Origin: Methanomicrobiales archaeon
GTDB lineage: Archaea; Halobacteriota; Methanomicrobia; Methanomicrobiales; Methanoculleaceae
Direction: 5' to 3'
Assembly: GCA_012521035.1 (NCBI GenBank)
Contig: JAAYND010000162.1
Location: forward strand, 1 to 13,336
DNA: 13,336 bases
Shown here: positions 12,939-13,336 of the stretch, one piece after another
Numbering within the stretch: the stretch's first letter is position 1
Layout of the letters: each line of letters begins with the position of its first letter
Made by a program: the position numbers and the translations under genes
Notes under the pieces: generated by a model
What the model was told of the DNA's origin: nothing
The model's input: only the letters and a program-made list of their open reading frames with translations
The model's database searches: none

Positions 12939-13336
12939 GCGATATCCCCGGAGGCCGGCCCGGGATGCCGGCCCCGAATATGCCCCTCCCCCTGGCGTCA
13001 TCTCATACACCGTACCGGGGTGATATCGCCCGGGGAGGGGCCGGGGAGGGAACCCCCTCCCCGGCAAAGAGAACCATACTGGCCCTCCCATAAGGTTCCC
13101 GCGCAGGAGCGGGGGTTCTCGGGGAAAGAGCCCGGAAAGGGCGCAGCCGGGGGAGGCGACCTTGGACACTATTCTCCTGCATTCCATGCACTGTTCTCCT
13201 CTCTCCCCCACCCCACCCGCGCCGGTCGTGCGCTCCTCCCCCGCCCCCGTGGGCGGGGGCAGTAGTCGCGATATCTCCGGGAAAAGCCTGCCAGGGATGC
13301 CGGCCCGGATTGTGCATTCCGCCGGCATCATCTCAT
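12939..13336 (-). repeat. GC-rich tandem intergenic repeat array, inverted relative to the left end
   Basis: The stretch from 12724 to the window end holds no gene I can support; 12724-12938 is plain spacer. From 12939 the left-end repeat family reappears on the opposite strand. 13230-13281 is the inverse of 533-581, including an identical 9-bp hairpin stem (13238-13259) with a different loop. 13097-13124 is the inverse of 677-705 and the hairpin at 13040-13065 matches 734-761. Internal tandem copies lie about 330 bp apart: GATATC plus flanks at 12941 and 13270, and TCATCTCAT at 12998 and 13328. The array continues past the window edge. Preserved stems with changed loops suggest the structure is kept, or that copies are recent. 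Confidence 0.78.

Noticed and set aside
12777..13331. Minus-strand reading frame (184 codons) in the right repeat array, with short similarity (GAGEER) to the left array frame
   Set aside because: The similarity follows from the repeated DNA. Hairpin stems and indels between copies are not arranged as codon-conserving changes, and no family is recognisable.
361..13336. Repeats at both ends as terminal inverted repeats of one composite transposon
   Set aside because: No transposase or integrase is present, the arrays are tandem and degenerate without defined ends, and the interval contains a housekeeping tRNA methyltransferase gene.

Overview
The window looks like chromosomal DNA of a high-GC hydrogenotrophic methanogen, most likely Methanomicrobiales and Methanoculleus-like. 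This is an inference from gene content: an archaeal Mvh/Frh-type NiFe hydrogenase, DUF2226 and DUF169 proteins, an archaeal Trm-G10-type tRNA methyltransferase, archaeal TATA boxes, GGTGA/GAGGTGA-type ribosome sites and leaderless-looking starts. No rRNA, tRNA, CRISPR array or transposase gene was found.

Layout from left to right. (1) Positions 1-140 hold the 5' end of a RhuM-family gene running off the left edge. (2) Positions 141-1050 hold no convincing gene; most of it is a very GC-rich array of an intergenic repeat with a period of about 335 bp and strong hairpins. (3) Positions 1051-3374 hold a DUF169 gene (+) converging with a CPA1-type K+/H+ antiporter gene (-). (4) Positions 3509-4270 hold a small orphan gene (+) converging with a cupin gene (-).

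(5) Positions 4476-10917, all on the minus strand, are the centre of interest and read as two adjacent operons. The first transcribed (10917 to 8921) encodes a DUF2226-like protein with a Pro-rich linker, a membrane-anchored roadblock-like protein and a MinD/ParA-type ATPase. The second (8603 to 4476) encodes a 2[4Fe-4S] ferredoxin, a V4R-domain protein, a NiFe-hydrogenase small subunit, a NiFe-hydrogenase large subunit, a stand-alone roadblock/LC7 protein and a fusion of a DUF2226-like domain with a roadblock domain. Junctions are tight or overlapping, so the six genes are almost certainly co-transcribed. Both hydrogenase subunits keep all metal-binding cysteines, so an active enzyme is expected. 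The usual partners are absent: no MvhD, FrhB, HdrABC or maturation protease. In their place are domains typical of signalling, small-ligand sensing and spatial positioning. My inference is a hydrogen- or redox-responsive complex, possibly membrane-positioned, rather than a standard Mvh or Frh hydrogenase. This is the best candidate for an undescribed system here.

(6) Positions 10918-11336 are intergenic, with a palindromic operator candidate at the start of the first operon and an unassigned plus-strand TATA box. (7) Positions 11337-12723 hold a tRNA G10 methyltransferase gene and a small two-helix membrane protein with a zinc-ribbon tail. (8) Positions 12724-13336 hold no gene; the GC-rich repeat family of the left end reappears here in the opposite orientation, again with a period of about 330 bp, so the same element brackets the roughly 12 kb in between.
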